This document shows, piece after piece, positions 53,821-62,372 of a DNA stretch of 64,000 bases (its first letter is position 1; each line of letters begins with the position of its first letter). The notes beneath the pieces were generated by a model that saw only the letters and a program-made list of their open reading frames with translations, was not told the origin of the DNA and ran no database searches. Source of the stretch: Streptomyces sp. ICBB 8177 (GTDB lineage: Bacteria > Actinomycetota > Actinomycetes > Streptomycetales > Streptomycetaceae); assembly GCF_003144095.1 (NCBI RefSeq), contig NZ_NSKH01000024.1, positions 32,325 to 96,324 on the forward strand, read 5' to 3'. A program made the position numbers and the translations under genes.

Positions 53821-53960
53821 ACCCCCCGCCCTACCTGACGGCCCGTCACATCCGTCCGAGTTACGGGCAGTAACGAAGCAGGGCATGCGGCCTTCCTTAG
53901 CGGAACCTAAAGTTGTCCGATCCATCCCATTCGTTCTCGCCGGAGGGCCTAGGTTCGGTC

Positions 53961-53989
53961 ACCTCAGACACCCCCGAACTCGCTGAGGT
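53961..53989 (+). promoter_or_regulatory. Hairpin covering the ribosome site of the CAP-domain gene
   Basis: ACCTCAG (53961-53967) and CTGAGGT (53983-53989) are exact reverse complements. The 3' arm contains GAGG, the only ribosome-site candidate, 11 bases before ATG 54000. A shorter repeat, GTTAC-GTAAC, lies at 53860-53874. The structure could hold the ribosome site closed. Confidence 0.45.
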
Positions 53990-53999
53990 AACCCCCGCC

Positions 54000-54824
54000 A
54001 TGACCTCTGACCCCCGCGCCGGCTCCCCCGCCGGTCAGCCCGCACGGCACCGTGCCCGGCGCAGGCCCCGCACCCGGATCGTGCTGGCCGGGGCGGCCGC
54101 GGTCGCCGCGCTCGGTGGCGGCACGGCCTTCGCCTGCATGGGCGGCTCGTCCGGCGGCCACTCGGACGCCGCGCACCACCCGGACCCGGCGGTGCGCCTG
54201 ATACCGGCGTCCCAGGCCCCCAGCGCGCCGCCCGCGCAGATATCCGCCACCCGCAGGCCTACCGCGCACCCGGCCCCGTCGCACCACCGCGCCACCCCCG
54301 CGGCGACGCCCACGCGCACCCCGACCACCCGCCCCACGCCGGTCGACTCGCCCACGACGGACGGGGGTTCCGGATCGGGAGGCAGCGGCGCCACGGCGAA
54401 CGGGGCCGCCGTGCAGCAGGTCCTCGCACTCGTCAACAAGGCCCGCGCCGCCCAGGGCCTTCCGCCCTACACGCTCCTGAGCGGCCTGTCCCGCGCCGCG
54501 GCGGCGCACAACCAGGTGATGGCGGACGGCTGCGGTCTGTCCCACCAGTGCCCGGGCGAGCCGCCGTTCTACGACCGCGACCGCGCGCAGGGCGTCTCGG
54601 CCGGCGCGGGCGGCGAGAACATCGGCGAGGGCGGACCGATGGACGACACCCAGCAGGCGATCGCCTCGATGGCCGTCAACCTCACGCAGGGCATGCTGAA
54701 CGAGCAGCCCCCGGACGACGGGCACCGCCGCAACATCCTCAGCTCCACGTACACCCACATCGGCATCGCCGTCCTGCGCGACAGTTCCGGAACCGTCTGG
54801 ATGACGCAGGACTTCTCCCAGTAG
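54000..54824 (+). CDS. CAP/SCP-domain secreted protein (274 aa)
   Basis: A basic N-terminus with TM-type hydrophobic segment (IVLAGAAAVAALGGGTAFA), a Pro/Thr/His-rich linker (about 60-130), then a CAP domain: VQQVLALVNKARAAQGLPPY, AAAAHNQVMADGCGLSHQCPG, GGENIGEGG and GHRRNILSSTYTHIGIAV, with the His/Glu cluster of the CAP cavity. Bacterial members are exported and mostly of unknown function. ATG 54000 is used. It follows the TCS-linked gene on the same strand. Confidence 0.88.
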   Translation: MTSDPRAGSPAGQPARHRARRRPRTRIVLAGAAAVAALGGGTAFACMGGSSGGHSDAAHHPDPAVRLIPASQAPSAPPAQISATRRPTAHPAPSHHRATPAATPTRTPTTRPTPVDSPTTDGGSGSGGSGATANGAAVQQVLALVNKARAAQGLPPYTLLSGLSRAAAAHNQVMADGCGLSHQCPGEPPFYDRDRAQGVSAGAGGENIGEGGPMDDTQQAIASMAVNLTQGMLNEQPPDDGHRRNILSSTYTHIGIAVLRDSSGTVWMTQDFSQ

Positions 54825-55196
54825 CCGCCGACGGCCCTGAGACACCGGGCGCGGTTCGCGTCGAGTCGTCGTGACCGGACGGACTCCGCTGATCGGGTTC
54901 GAACCCCCCACCGAACCCCCGCCCCCCACCCCCGGCGTCCTCAGGGCCGATCGGCATTTCCCTCGTCCTGCGCGCGCACCCGCGTACCCCGCGCGCCCCG
55001 TGCCCTTCGTACCGCCGCACATGTGCCGCGCCTTCGCACCCCCGGCCGCGCCCGCCACGGACGCGGGTGGCCCCTTGCCCCCGGAAGCCGTGAGAGTCCC
55101 AGAAGCCGTGAGGAACAAGCCAGTTCGAGGGGGGAGCCGGCGGTGAGCCCGGGCTCCGTTGCGGCGGGCCGGGCGGTTACCGGATACCGTGCGGGT
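54825..55196. other. 372-bp gap without a supported gene
   Basis: No coding frame with a plausible start was seen. The sequence is C-rich with Pro/Arg-like codons. GGTTCGAACCC at 54895-54905 looks like a tRNA T-loop, but no tRNA surrounds it. Confidence 0.6.
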
Positions 55197-56660
55197 ATGG
55201 GGATCAATGGGGGTCCGGGAGCGGCTCTGCTGGTGGCGGCCTCGCCCGTGGGGCGGGCCCGGCTGATGGACGCGTCGGCGGCGCTGCCGGCGCTTGCGGC
55301 GGTGCCGCCCCAGGTGCTGTGCGGCAGCGTTCCGGGCGCCGGCGTCGTGGAGTTGGTCGATCCGGTCGACCCGCACGTGGTGCTCTCACACCTGCGCACC
55401 GCCGCCGCGACCCCCGGTCCGCTGCTGGTGCACTTCGCCGGGCCCTTGCTCTTCGACTCCCGGCAACGGCTGCCGCACCTGGGCCTGGCCCGGACCACGC
55501 CCGCGACCGTGCGCTACAGCGCGCTGCCCTGGCACCTGCTCGTCGCCGAACTCCGCGACCGGGGCCGCGACCGCCCCACCGCCGTGGTGGTCGACCTGGT
55601 GGCCGACGCCCGGGCGTGGCCCCTGCTGGCGCGACAGCCGGATCTCCTGGCGCGGGACGTGGAGCTGTACGGCGTGGTGAGTCCGCCACCCGCCAGGAAG
55701 TCCGTCGCGCAGCCGCTCTACAGCCGGGCGCTGGCCGAAGCGCTGCGCGCGGTCGCCGAACGGCCGCCGCTGGACGAGCTGCACGCGTACGTCGTCGGGC
55801 AGGCGCTCACGGCCGGGCTGGACGAACGCGCGCTGCGTTTCGGCGGAGGCTCTGGGCGGGCCGCCACCGGTGCCGTGCCGACGGGGGCTCGTGTCCCCTC
55901 GTACGGCCAGGTGTCGACGGGGGCGGACGCGCCGGTCGTGCCGGACGCGTCCTGCGGGGTGCCGGAGCCGCGCGCGGCGGGGGCGGCGACACCCGTTCCG
56001 TTCTCTCCGGCGGCACCGGCCGCGGCGATCCCAGCGCCCGTTCCGGCGTCGCCCACGACCGCCGGCCAGGCGCAGGCCATGAGCCCCGCGCCCTCCTTGG
56101 CGCCGGTCGCGCCCCCGCTGCCCGCAGGGTCCGGTTCCCGGCCGCGGCCGGTCCCGTCCGGCGCCACCGTGCGGGGCGCCGCGCCCGCGGCCCTGCCCGC
56201 CCGGCCGCCCCGGCCCGCCGTGGAGGCGGCTTCGCCGCCCGACCCGCATCCCGTCATCTGGGCCGCCGCGCACGCCGGACGGCACACGGAGGCGGCGGCC
56301 GTCGTCGCGGCCTGGGAGCAGCAGGCGTGGCGGACGTACGGGGCCGGGTCACCGGAGGCGATCCACTGGATTGAAGTGCGGGCAGTGCTGGCCAGGATCG
56401 CGGGTGACCCGGGGAACGCCTGCGAGTTGTGGGCCGCCGCGGCCAACGCCCGCCTGGCCCGTGGTGAGTCGGGCCGGCACCCCGAGGTGCTGGGCGCTGT
56501 CGACCGGGCCCAGGCCGAGTGGCAGGAGATCCGCGATCCGGACCGCGCCCGGGCCCTCGCCGCCACGCTGGTCCCGCTGCGGCGTGCCGCGCCCGGCGGA
56601 CGGCCGGAGGCGCTGGCCGTGCTGGAGCGCCAACTCGCGTCCAGGTCACAGGGGTTATGA
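55197..56660 (+). CDS. Hypothetical protein, possible degenerate caspase-like domain plus helical repeats (487 aa)
   Basis: Three parts. Residues 1 to about 200: LLVAASPVG, LLVHFAGPLLFD, AVVVDLVADARAW, ELYGVVSPPP, LYSRALAEAL. The order resembles caspase-like/CHAT-type folds (YSGHG ... VLDCC ... FTRAL), but the catalytic His-Cys pair is not conserved. Residues about 230-365 are a Pro/Ala linker. The last 120 residues look like TPR helices (HTEAAAVVAAWEQQA, YGAGSPEAIHWIEVRAVLARIAG). TACCGT is six bases before ATG 55197 (leaderless pattern). I cannot assign a function; a scaffold or conflict-system relative is a guess. Confidence 0.6.
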   Translation: MGINGGPGAALLVAASPVGRARLMDASAALPALAAVPPQVLCGSVPGAGVVELVDPVDPHVVLSHLRTAAATPGPLLVHFAGPLLFDSRQRLPHLGLARTTPATVRYSALPWHLLVAELRDRGRDRPTAVVVDLVADARAWPLLARQPDLLARDVELYGVVSPPPARKSVAQPLYSRALAEALRAVAERPPLDELHAYVVGQALTAGLDERALRFGGGSGRAATGAVPTGARVPSYGQVSTGADAPVVPDASCGVPEPRAAGAATPVPFSPAAPAAAIPAPVPASPTTAGQAQAMSPAPSLAPVAPPLPAGSGSRPRPVPSGATVRGAAPAALPARPPRPAVEAASPPDPHPVIWAAAHAGRHTEAAAVVAAWEQQAWRTYGAGSPEAIHWIEVRAVLARIAGDPGNACELWAAAANARLARGESGRHPEVLGAVDRAQAEWQEIRDPDRARALAATLVPLRRAAPGGRPEALAVLERQLASRSQGL

Positions 56661-56809
56661 CCCGGCCTCACACCCGAGCGCGGACGCCCCCGGCAGGCCG
56701 ACAGGCCCGGGACGCGTCGCCTGCGCCGCGTAGGGCGGGAAATGCCTGACACTACGACGCGACGGGGAGCGCCCCCACTCCGCTCCCCCGTGGCTTCGAG
56801 GAGCAGCGC

Positions 56810-58186
56810 ATGAGCGTCTCGGTCGTCCTGTTCACCTGCGACCTGCGGCTGCACGACCATCCGCCGTTGCGTGCCGCACTGCGCGCGGCCGACTCCGTGG
56901 TTCCGCTGTTCGTGTACGACCGCGACATGCGGCGGGCGGGCTTCGCCGCCCCCAACCGCCGGGCCTTCCTCGCCGACTGCCTGACCGCCCTCGACGCGGG
57001 CCTGCGCGACCGTGGCGGGCGTCTGGTCGTCCGCGACGGCGACGTGGTCGAGGAGGTCTGCGCGGTGGTCGCCGAGGCGGACGCGACCGAGGTGCACGTG
57101 GCCGCCGACGTCAGCGCGTACGCGCAGCGACGCGAACGGCGCCTTCGGCGGGCGCTGGGGTCGCGGGGGTGCGCCCTGCACGTGCACGACGACGTGGCCG
57201 CAGCCCTCGCCCCCGGCGCGGTCGCGCCGGTCGGCAAGGACCACTTCGCCGTCTTCACCCCGTATTTCCGCCGCTGGTCGGCCGAGCGGCAGCGTGACGT
57301 CATCGGCGCGCCGCGTTCGGTCCGCGTGCCGAAGGGCGTCGGCTCCGGCGAGGTGACCCGGCGTGACGGAGTCTCCGGCGTGTCACCGGGTCTGGCGGCG
57401 GGCGGGGAGGACGAGGCACGCAGGCTGCTGACCGCCTGGCGGCGCGGCGGGCTCGTGGCGTACGCGGACCGCCACGACGACCTGGCCGGTGACGCCACCT
57501 CGCGCCTGTCACCGCATCTGCACTTCGGCACGCTCTCCCCGGTGGAGGTCGTCGCCCGGGCCAGGGAGGCGGGCGGACCGGGCGCCGAGGCGTTCGTGCG
57601 GCAGATGGCCTGGCGGGACTTCAACCGGCAGGTGCTGGCGGCCCGTCCGGACGCCTCCCGCGACGACTACCGGCCGCGGCACGACCGCTGGCGTTCACGG
57701 CGGTCGGCGCGCGAGGAGGTCGAGGCGTGGAAGGAGGGACGCACCGGGTATCCGGTGGTCGACGCGGCGATGCGCCAGCTTCTGCACGAGGGCTGGATGC
57801 ACAACCGCGGCCGGCTGCTGACCGCCTCGTTCCTGACCAAGACGCTCTACGTGGACTGGCGGGTCGGTGCCCGCCACTTCCTCGATCTGCTGGTGGACGG
57901 CGACGTGGCCAACAACCAGCTCAACTGGCAGTGGGTCGCGGGCACCGGCACCGACACCCGGCCGAACCGGGTCCTCAACCCGGTCGCGCAGGGCCGCCGT
58001 TACGACCCCGAGGGCGCCTACGTGCGGCGGTGGGTTCCCGAACTCGCCGGGGTGGAAGGCCGTTCGGTCCACGAACCGTGGAAGCTGCAGGGCGAGGAGC
58101 GGGCGGCCTGCGGCGACTACCCGGAGCCCCTGGTCGACCTCGCCGACGGCCTGGCCCGGTTCCGGAAGGCACGGGGCAAGGTGTGA
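56810..58186 (+). CDS. phr: Deoxyribodipyrimidine photolyase (458 aa)
   Basis: N-terminal antenna-type domain (VVLFTCDLRLHDHPPLRAAL), then the FAD domain: TSRLSPHLHFGTLSP, WRDFNRQVLA, WMHNRGRLLTASFL and GDVANNQLNWQWVAGTGTDT. It repairs UV cyclobutane dimers with blue light. The Trp-rich C-terminal core is intact. GAGGAG precedes ATG 56810. It is convergent with an SRPBCC-family gene 12 bp away. Confidence 0.95.
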   Translation: MSVSVVLFTCDLRLHDHPPLRAALRAADSVVPLFVYDRDMRRAGFAAPNRRAFLADCLTALDAGLRDRGGRLVVRDGDVVEEVCAVVAEADATEVHVAADVSAYAQRRERRLRRALGSRGCALHVHDDVAAALAPGAVAPVGKDHFAVFTPYFRRWSAERQRDVIGAPRSVRVPKGVGSGEVTRRDGVSGVSPGLAAGGEDEARRLLTAWRRGGLVAYADRHDDLAGDATSRLSPHLHFGTLSPVEVVARAREAGGPGAEAFVRQMAWRDFNRQVLAARPDASRDDYRPRHDRWRSRRSAREEVEAWKEGRTGYPVVDAAMRQLLHEGWMHNRGRLLTASFLTKTLYVDWRVGARHFLDLLVDGDVANNQLNWQWVAGTGTDTRPNRVLNPVAQGRRYDPEGAYVRRWVPELAGVEGRSVHEPWKLQGEERAACGDYPEPLVDLADGLARFRKARGKV

Positions 58187-58198
58187 TCCCGGGCGGCG

Positions 58199-58630
58199 TC
58201 ACCCGGCCAGGAGTCTGCTCAGCACGCGACCGAACAGCAGTCGCCCCGACCACGCGGTCACGCCGTCGAGCGCCGCCGGCAGCGCGGCGACCCGCAGGTC
58301 CTCGCGCCACTGCACGGTCGAGCCGCTGGCACCGGGGCGGACCTCGATCTCGGCCCAGCCGGTGACCACGGAACCGCGCTTGTCCAGGCGGCACAGCCCC
58401 GGGCCGTCGCCCGGGGGCTGCCAGCGCGTCACCTCCATCGGGTCGTCGAACCCGACACGGCCGACGCAGGTCCGGGCGGTGAACCGGGTGCCCGGGCCGG
58501 TGGGCGGCGCGGTGGTCACCCTGATCGCGGTCAGCGGCACCGGGGCGGCGTGCCGCTCCCAGTCCGTCACCCGCAGCCACGCTTCGGCGGCGGTCAGCTC
58601 GGTACGGCGGGTGATCCGGAACAGGGCCAT
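58199..58630 (-). CDS. SRPBCC-family protein (143 aa)
   Basis: Coenzyme-Q-binding/START-like fold: ITRRTELTAAEAWLRVTDWERHAAPV at the start and WAEIEVRPGASGSTVQWREDL in the middle. These proteins bind hydrophobic ligands. TACGAT is six bases before ATG 58630 and no ribosome site is seen (leaderless). The convergent arrangement beside photolyase gene phr recurs in my memory of streptomycete genomes, but I did not check it. Confidence 0.82.
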   Translation of the reverse strand: MALFRITRRTELTAAEAWLRVTDWERHAAPVPLTAIRVTTAPPTGPGTRFTARTCVGRVGFDDPMEVTRWQPPGDGPGLCRLDKRGSVVTGWAEIEVRPGASGSTVQWREDLRVAALPAALDGVTAWSGRLLFGRVLSRLLAG

Positions 58631-58681
58631 GGGCTGATCGTAGGCACGGTGCGTCCGTGGCGCGTGCGCTGGGATCGCCCC

Positions 58682-59233
58682 TCAACCCGCGCCCGGGCCG
58701 CCGCCTCCCGCCACCGCGCCCGGCTGGTGGTCCGTGCGGCCGCTGCCGGGGCGGTCCTGCGCGCGCCGGCGGGAGGCCGCTATCTCCTCGTAGGTGCGGT
58801 CCCGGCCCTCCCAGTGCGAGCCCTCGACCGACTTGCCGGGTTCCAGGTCCTTGTAGACCTCGAAGAAGTGGGTGATCTCCAGCCGGTCGAACTCCGGGAC
58901 GTCGGTGACCTCCTGCACCCCGGCGTACCGGGGGTCGTGCGCCGGTACGCACAGCACCTTCTCGTCCGGTCCGTTCTCGTCCGACATGCAGTACATCCCC
59001 ACCGCTCGGCACAGGATCGCGCAGCCGGGGAAGGTCGGCTCGCCGACCAGCACGAGCGCGTCGAGCGGGTCGCCGTCGCGGCCCAGGGTGCCGTCGATGA
59101 AGCCGTAGTCGGCCGGGTACTTGGTCGAGGTGAACAGCAGCCGGTCCAGCCGGATACGGCCGGTGTCGTGGTCCATCTCGTACTTGTTGCGGGAGCCCTG
59201 CGGGATCTCCACGATCACGTCGAAGTCGTCCAT
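58682..59233 (-). CDS. Inorganic pyrophosphatase, family I, copy 2 (183 aa)
   Basis: DFDVIVEIPQGSRNKYEMD, DGDPLDALVLVGEP and CVPAHDPRY show all the family-I metal residues. The sequence is close to copy 1 at 23624-24175, differing in scattered positions (for example STKYPADYGF versus ATKYPSDYGF) and in the C-terminal tail (DRPGSGRTDHQPG). Both appear functional. ATG 59233. The purpose of two copies is unclear; one may be differentially expressed. Confidence 0.93.
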   Translation of the reverse strand: MDDFDVIVEIPQGSRNKYEMDHDTGRIRLDRLLFTSTKYPADYGFIDGTLGRDGDPLDALVLVGEPTFPGCAILCRAVGMYCMSDENGPDEKVLCVPAHDPRYAGVQEVTDVPEFDRLEITHFFEVYKDLEPGKSVEGSHWEGRDRTYEEIAASRRRAQDRPGSGRTDHQPGAVAGGGGPGAG

Positions 59234-59300
59234 CGCGGCCTGACCGCCTCCTCGCGGGTCGTCGGTCCCCGTCGTCCGCGCGTGTGCGCCTGCCCGGTGC

Positions 59301-59582
59301 TCAGCCTTCGTACCCCTCGACCTGCCAGGACGGGCGCACCCGGGTCTCGTCGGGGTCCTCCCCGTACTGCGCCCTGGCCCGCCGCTGCCGCAGCAGGTCC
59401 CAGCACTGGTCGAGTTCCCGCTCCACCTCGGCGAGCCGCTCCTGTTCGGTGCGGCTGTCGATGCGGCCCTCGGCGAGCTGGTCGCGCAGGGACTTCTCGT
59501 CTTCGATCATCGAGCTGATCCGGCGCAGAATGCCCTCGTCCGTGGTCCTGCCGGGCTGCCGGAAGCTGTGCTCCTCGGACAC
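59301..59582 (-). CDS. DUF2630 family small helical protein (93 aa)
   Basis: ILRRISSMIEDEKSLRDQLAEG and RTEQERLAEVERELDQCWDLLRQRRAR form a long helical, coiled-coil-like region followed by a short acidic tail. This matches my recollection of the DUF2630 family. The start is GTG 59582 because GAGGAGG lies six bases upstream; the frame is open to ATG 59624 without a ribosome site. Function unknown. Confidence 0.8.
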   Translation of the reverse strand: MSEEHSFRQPGRTTDEGILRRISSMIEDEKSLRDQLAEGRIDSRTEQERLAEVERELDQCWDLLRQRRARAQYGEDPDETRVRPSWQVEGYEG

Positions 59583-59728
59583 GGGGCGCCTCCTCGGCTC
59601 GAGTCCGTGTGCCTCGGTTCCCATGCTTCCACCGTCGCCGGTCCCTCGCCTGCCGCACGGGCGGCGCGCGGCTTCCGCGACTGCGGCAGGGGCTACTGCG
59701 CGCGCCGGGCGGTGGATAACCTGCGGTC

Positions 59729-60689
59729 ATGGACGATCTCGTACGGTCCCGGCCGCTGCTGGAGGAGACGCGGGACCTGCGGGCGGGGGGCGAGGCCGTC
59801 CTGGCGTCTGTGGCCCGCACCTGCGACCGGATCGATGCGGTCGACCAGCTGATCGAGGCGTTCGTGCCGGAGCCGGGCAGGCGCGAGCGGGTGACGGCCC
59901 GGGCGCGGGAGGTCGCCGAACGCTGGCCGGATCCCGCCGACCGGCCCGCGCTACCGGCCCGGGCACGACCGGGCGATGACGGACGGCATGATCGCCAATG
60001 CGCCCACGCTGGACACCGTGGGGTTCTTCGCGGCGCGCGTCGCGGACGTGGCGTACGCGGCGGAGGCGCTGTACGACGACTGGCGTCCGGCCGACGGCGG
60101 CCTCCCCGCGCCGGTGCTCGGCGTGCCGACCGGGGCGTACCTGCGGCGCGCCGAGCCGCTCGCGCTCGACGCTTTCGGGGCGCAGGTGAAGGCGCTGCGG
60201 GAGGCCGGGCTCACGGTGCGCGAGGTGCCGGTCCTCGACGACGTCGACGACATCAGGACGCAGCTGTTCACGGTCAACCGCTACGAGACGGCGCAGGTGC
60301 ACGCGCGGTGGTTCGAGCGCTACGGCGACCTGTACCGCGAGCAGAGCGCCCGGGCGGTCCGCGAGGGGCGGGCGATCGGGCGCGAGCGGTACGAGGAGGC
60401 GCTGCGGTGGCGGACCGCCTTCCGCGCGCGGCTGGAGTCGGTCATGTCCGACGAGGGCGTGGACCTGTGGATCGCACCGAGTGCGACCGGCCCCGCCCCG
60501 CACGGCCTGGGCCGCACCGGCGACCCGGCGATGTGCGTGCCGTGGAGCCTGGCCGGCATGCCCGCCGTGAACGTCCCCGCGGGCCGCACCGCGCAGGGCC
60601 TGCCCCTGGGCGTCCAGTGCGTGGCGAGGGCAGGCGCCGACGAACACCTGCTGACCTGGACCCAGCACGTCGAATCGGCGCTGGGATGA
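59729..60689 (+). pseudogene. Amidase pseudogene with internal deletion and frameshift
   Basis: The first 75 codons (MDDLVRSRPLLEETRDLRAG ... PEPGRRERVTARAREVAERW) read as the N-terminus of an amidase-signature enzyme. From 59976 a different frame reads the C-terminal half (MIANAPTLDTVGFFA, SLAGMPAVNVPAG, GLPLGVQCVARAG). The segment between them, which in intact enzymes carries the catalytic Lys and the GGSSGG Ser residues, is missing (about 150 codons). TAACCT lies six bases before the ATG. It cannot make active amidase. Confidence 0.85.
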
Positions 60690-60817
60690 TCACGGCGGCG
60701 TCCACCCCGGGGGCGCGCTGATCCGGGAGAGTGAACGACCGGAACCTCCTCTTGCGTTGCGAGTTGTTCAGTTTGCTCCGACAAAGGAGCCCTTGGGTAC
60801 CGGAAGGAAACACTCGC

Positions 60818-61210
60818 GTGATCAAGAAGATTCTCGCCACGGCTGCAGTGGTGGTCTCCGCCGCCGGCGTCACCGCCGCCCCGGCGATGGCCGTCGGCAA
60901 CCATCACGGTCCCAGCTCGGCCAACGGCAACGGTTCCAAGCAGGCGTACGGGAACACGACCACCGGCGGTCAGCTGAGCCCGCAGGTTGGCCTGGTCCAG
61001 GGCAGCGCCAACAAGCCCTGCCTCGGCATCCCGGTGAAGGTCGACGTCGGCTCCGTGGTCGGCCTGGTCCCGATCACCGTCCAGGACATCCTGACCCAGC
61101 CGCAGATCCAGCAGTGCACCGAGAACTCCAGCCAGGTCAAGGGCGACGACCCGCTGTCGCACCTGGTCGACGACATCCCGATCCTGTCGGGCAACGGCGC
61201 CAACCGCTGA
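60818..61210 (+). CDS. rdl: Rodlin (130 aa)
   Basis: The signal peptide is VIKKILATAAVVVSAAGVTA, cleaved near AMA-VGN. The mature part has NGNGSKQAYGN, LSPQVGLVQGSANKPCLGIP, VDVGSVVGLVPITVQDI and IQQCTENSSQVKGDDPLSHL, the rodlin signature with two Cys. Rodlins organise chaplin amyloid fibrils into rodlets on aerial hyphae and spores. GGAAGG lies before GTG 60818. Only one copy is present here, whereas S. coelicolor has two near chaplin genes, and no chaplin is visible nearby. Confidence 0.93.
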   Translation: MIKKILATAAVVVSAAGVTAAPAMAVGNHHGPSSANGNGSKQAYGNTTTGGQLSPQVGLVQGSANKPCLGIPVKVDVGSVVGLVPITVQDILTQPQIQQCTENSSQVKGDDPLSHLVDDIPILSGNGANR

Positions 61211-61348
61211 GTCCCACCCCGGGGAGCCCGCCGTCCGCGACGGGCCCCCGGGGCCGCTCCCGCGGCCGGCCCACGGCTGGCACCGATCCGTCGGGCGTGG
61301 TCTCGTACCGGATACGGGAGCGCGCCAACCGCACCTTCGAGTTGGCAC

Positions 61349-61380
61349 CGGCCGGTCCCCGCTTGCGCGGGGGCCGGCCG
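61349..61380. terminator. 14-bp hairpin between convergent rodlin and glycosylase genes
   Basis: 61349-61362 pairs with 61367-61380 around the loop TTGC, with one G:T wobble. It lies between two convergent genes and can terminate both. Confidence 0.75.
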
Positions 61381-61399
61381 TTCCACGTCTCGCCGCAGC

Positions 61400-62197
61400 T
61401 CACCGCAGGCCCGCCGCCCGCGCCGCGTCCGCGAGCACCTCGCGCAGCATGGCCGGGGTGAGAGTGCGGGTCGAGATGTTGCGCCGGCTCGGGTGGTAGC
61501 AGCCGAACAGCCGCAGAGCGGCGGCCGGTTCGCCCGGGCCCCGGGAGAGCAGGACCTGCCGCCCGTGCCCGAAGACCGGCCGGGGACGGGGCACCGCCCA
61601 GCCCGCCTCCCCGAGCACCGGCAGCAGCGCCTGCCAGCCGAAGCCGCCGAGCACGACGACCGCGCGCAGCGTCGGCCGCAGCAGTTCCAGGTCCCGGGCG
61701 AGCCACGGGCGGCAGGTGTCGCGTTCGGCAGGTGTGGGGCGGTTGTCGGGCGGGGCGCAGTGCACCGGCATCGCGATCCGCACGCCGTGCAGGCGCAGGC
61801 CGTCGCCGCGGTGCGTGGCGGTCGGCTGTGAGGCGAGTCCCACGTCGTGCAAGGCGGCGAACAGCACGTCCCCGGAAGGGTCCCCGGTGAACGCCCTGCC
61901 GGTGCGGTTGCCGCCGTGCGCCGCCGGTGCGAGGCCCACGACGGCCAGCGCGGCGTCCGGCGGGCCGAAGCCGGGCACCGGCCGGGCCCAGTACTGCCAG
62001 TCGCGGTACGCCCTGCGCCTGACCCGGCCGACCTCCTCGCGCCAGGCGACCAGGCGCGGGCAGGCCCGGCAGGTGGTGACCGCTTCGTCCAGTTCCGCCG
62101 AATTCCGTGCGCGAGGGGCGCGTTCGGCGGGGAAACCGGGATACTCGGTAGGGGGCGGCCCGGACGCGTCCGGGCCCTCGCTCGCACTCGCGTTCAT
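61400..62197 (-). CDS. udgB: Family-5 uracil-DNA glycosylase (UdgB, 265 aa)
   Basis: Motif A is GLAPAAHGGNRTGRAFTGD and motif B is CYHPSRRNISTRTLTP. The Cys of an Fe-S cluster begin with TTCRACPRLVAWREE and continue with HCAPPD and DTCRPW. It removes uracil and other deaminated bases from DNA, important in GC-rich genomes. ATG 62197 has GAGGAGGG eight bases upstream; the frame is open to 62374 but those residues look non-native. Confidence 0.9.
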   Translation of the reverse strand: MNASASEGPDASGPPPTEYPGFPAERAPRARNSAELDEAVTTCRACPRLVAWREEVGRVRRRAYRDWQYWARPVPGFGPPDAALAVVGLAPAAHGGNRTGRAFTGDPSGDVLFAALHDVGLASQPTATHRGDGLRLHGVRIAMPVHCAPPDNRPTPAERDTCRPWLARDLELLRPTLRAVVVLGGFGWQALLPVLGEAGWAVPRPRPVFGHGRQVLLSRGPGEPAAALRLFGCYHPSRRNISTRTLTPAMLREVLADAARAAGLR

Positions 62198-62372
62198 CGC
62201 CACTGCCCTCCTCGCCGAGCACCACGCCCGGTCCCGCCCACCGATCCGTCGTGGCGCGGGTGCCGGACCCCAGGGCGACCCTAGGCCACGACCGCGGCCC
62301 GGGGCCGTGATCGACTTGCCGAGCCGGTCGGCCGGGTGTGCCCTGGTGGGAAGGGGAGAGAGGAGTTCCGCC

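Noticed and set aside
53821-53999. c-di-AMP (ydaO) riboswitch before the CAP-domain gene, as seen for some cell-wall hydrolase genes
   Set aside because: The conserved ydaO core sequences are not present; only simple inverted repeats are seen.
54893-54908. tRNA-like T-loop GGTTCGAACCC
   Set aside because: No acceptor stem, D-arm or anticodon arm surrounds it on either strand, and the T-stem has only three good pairs; it is a chance palindrome.
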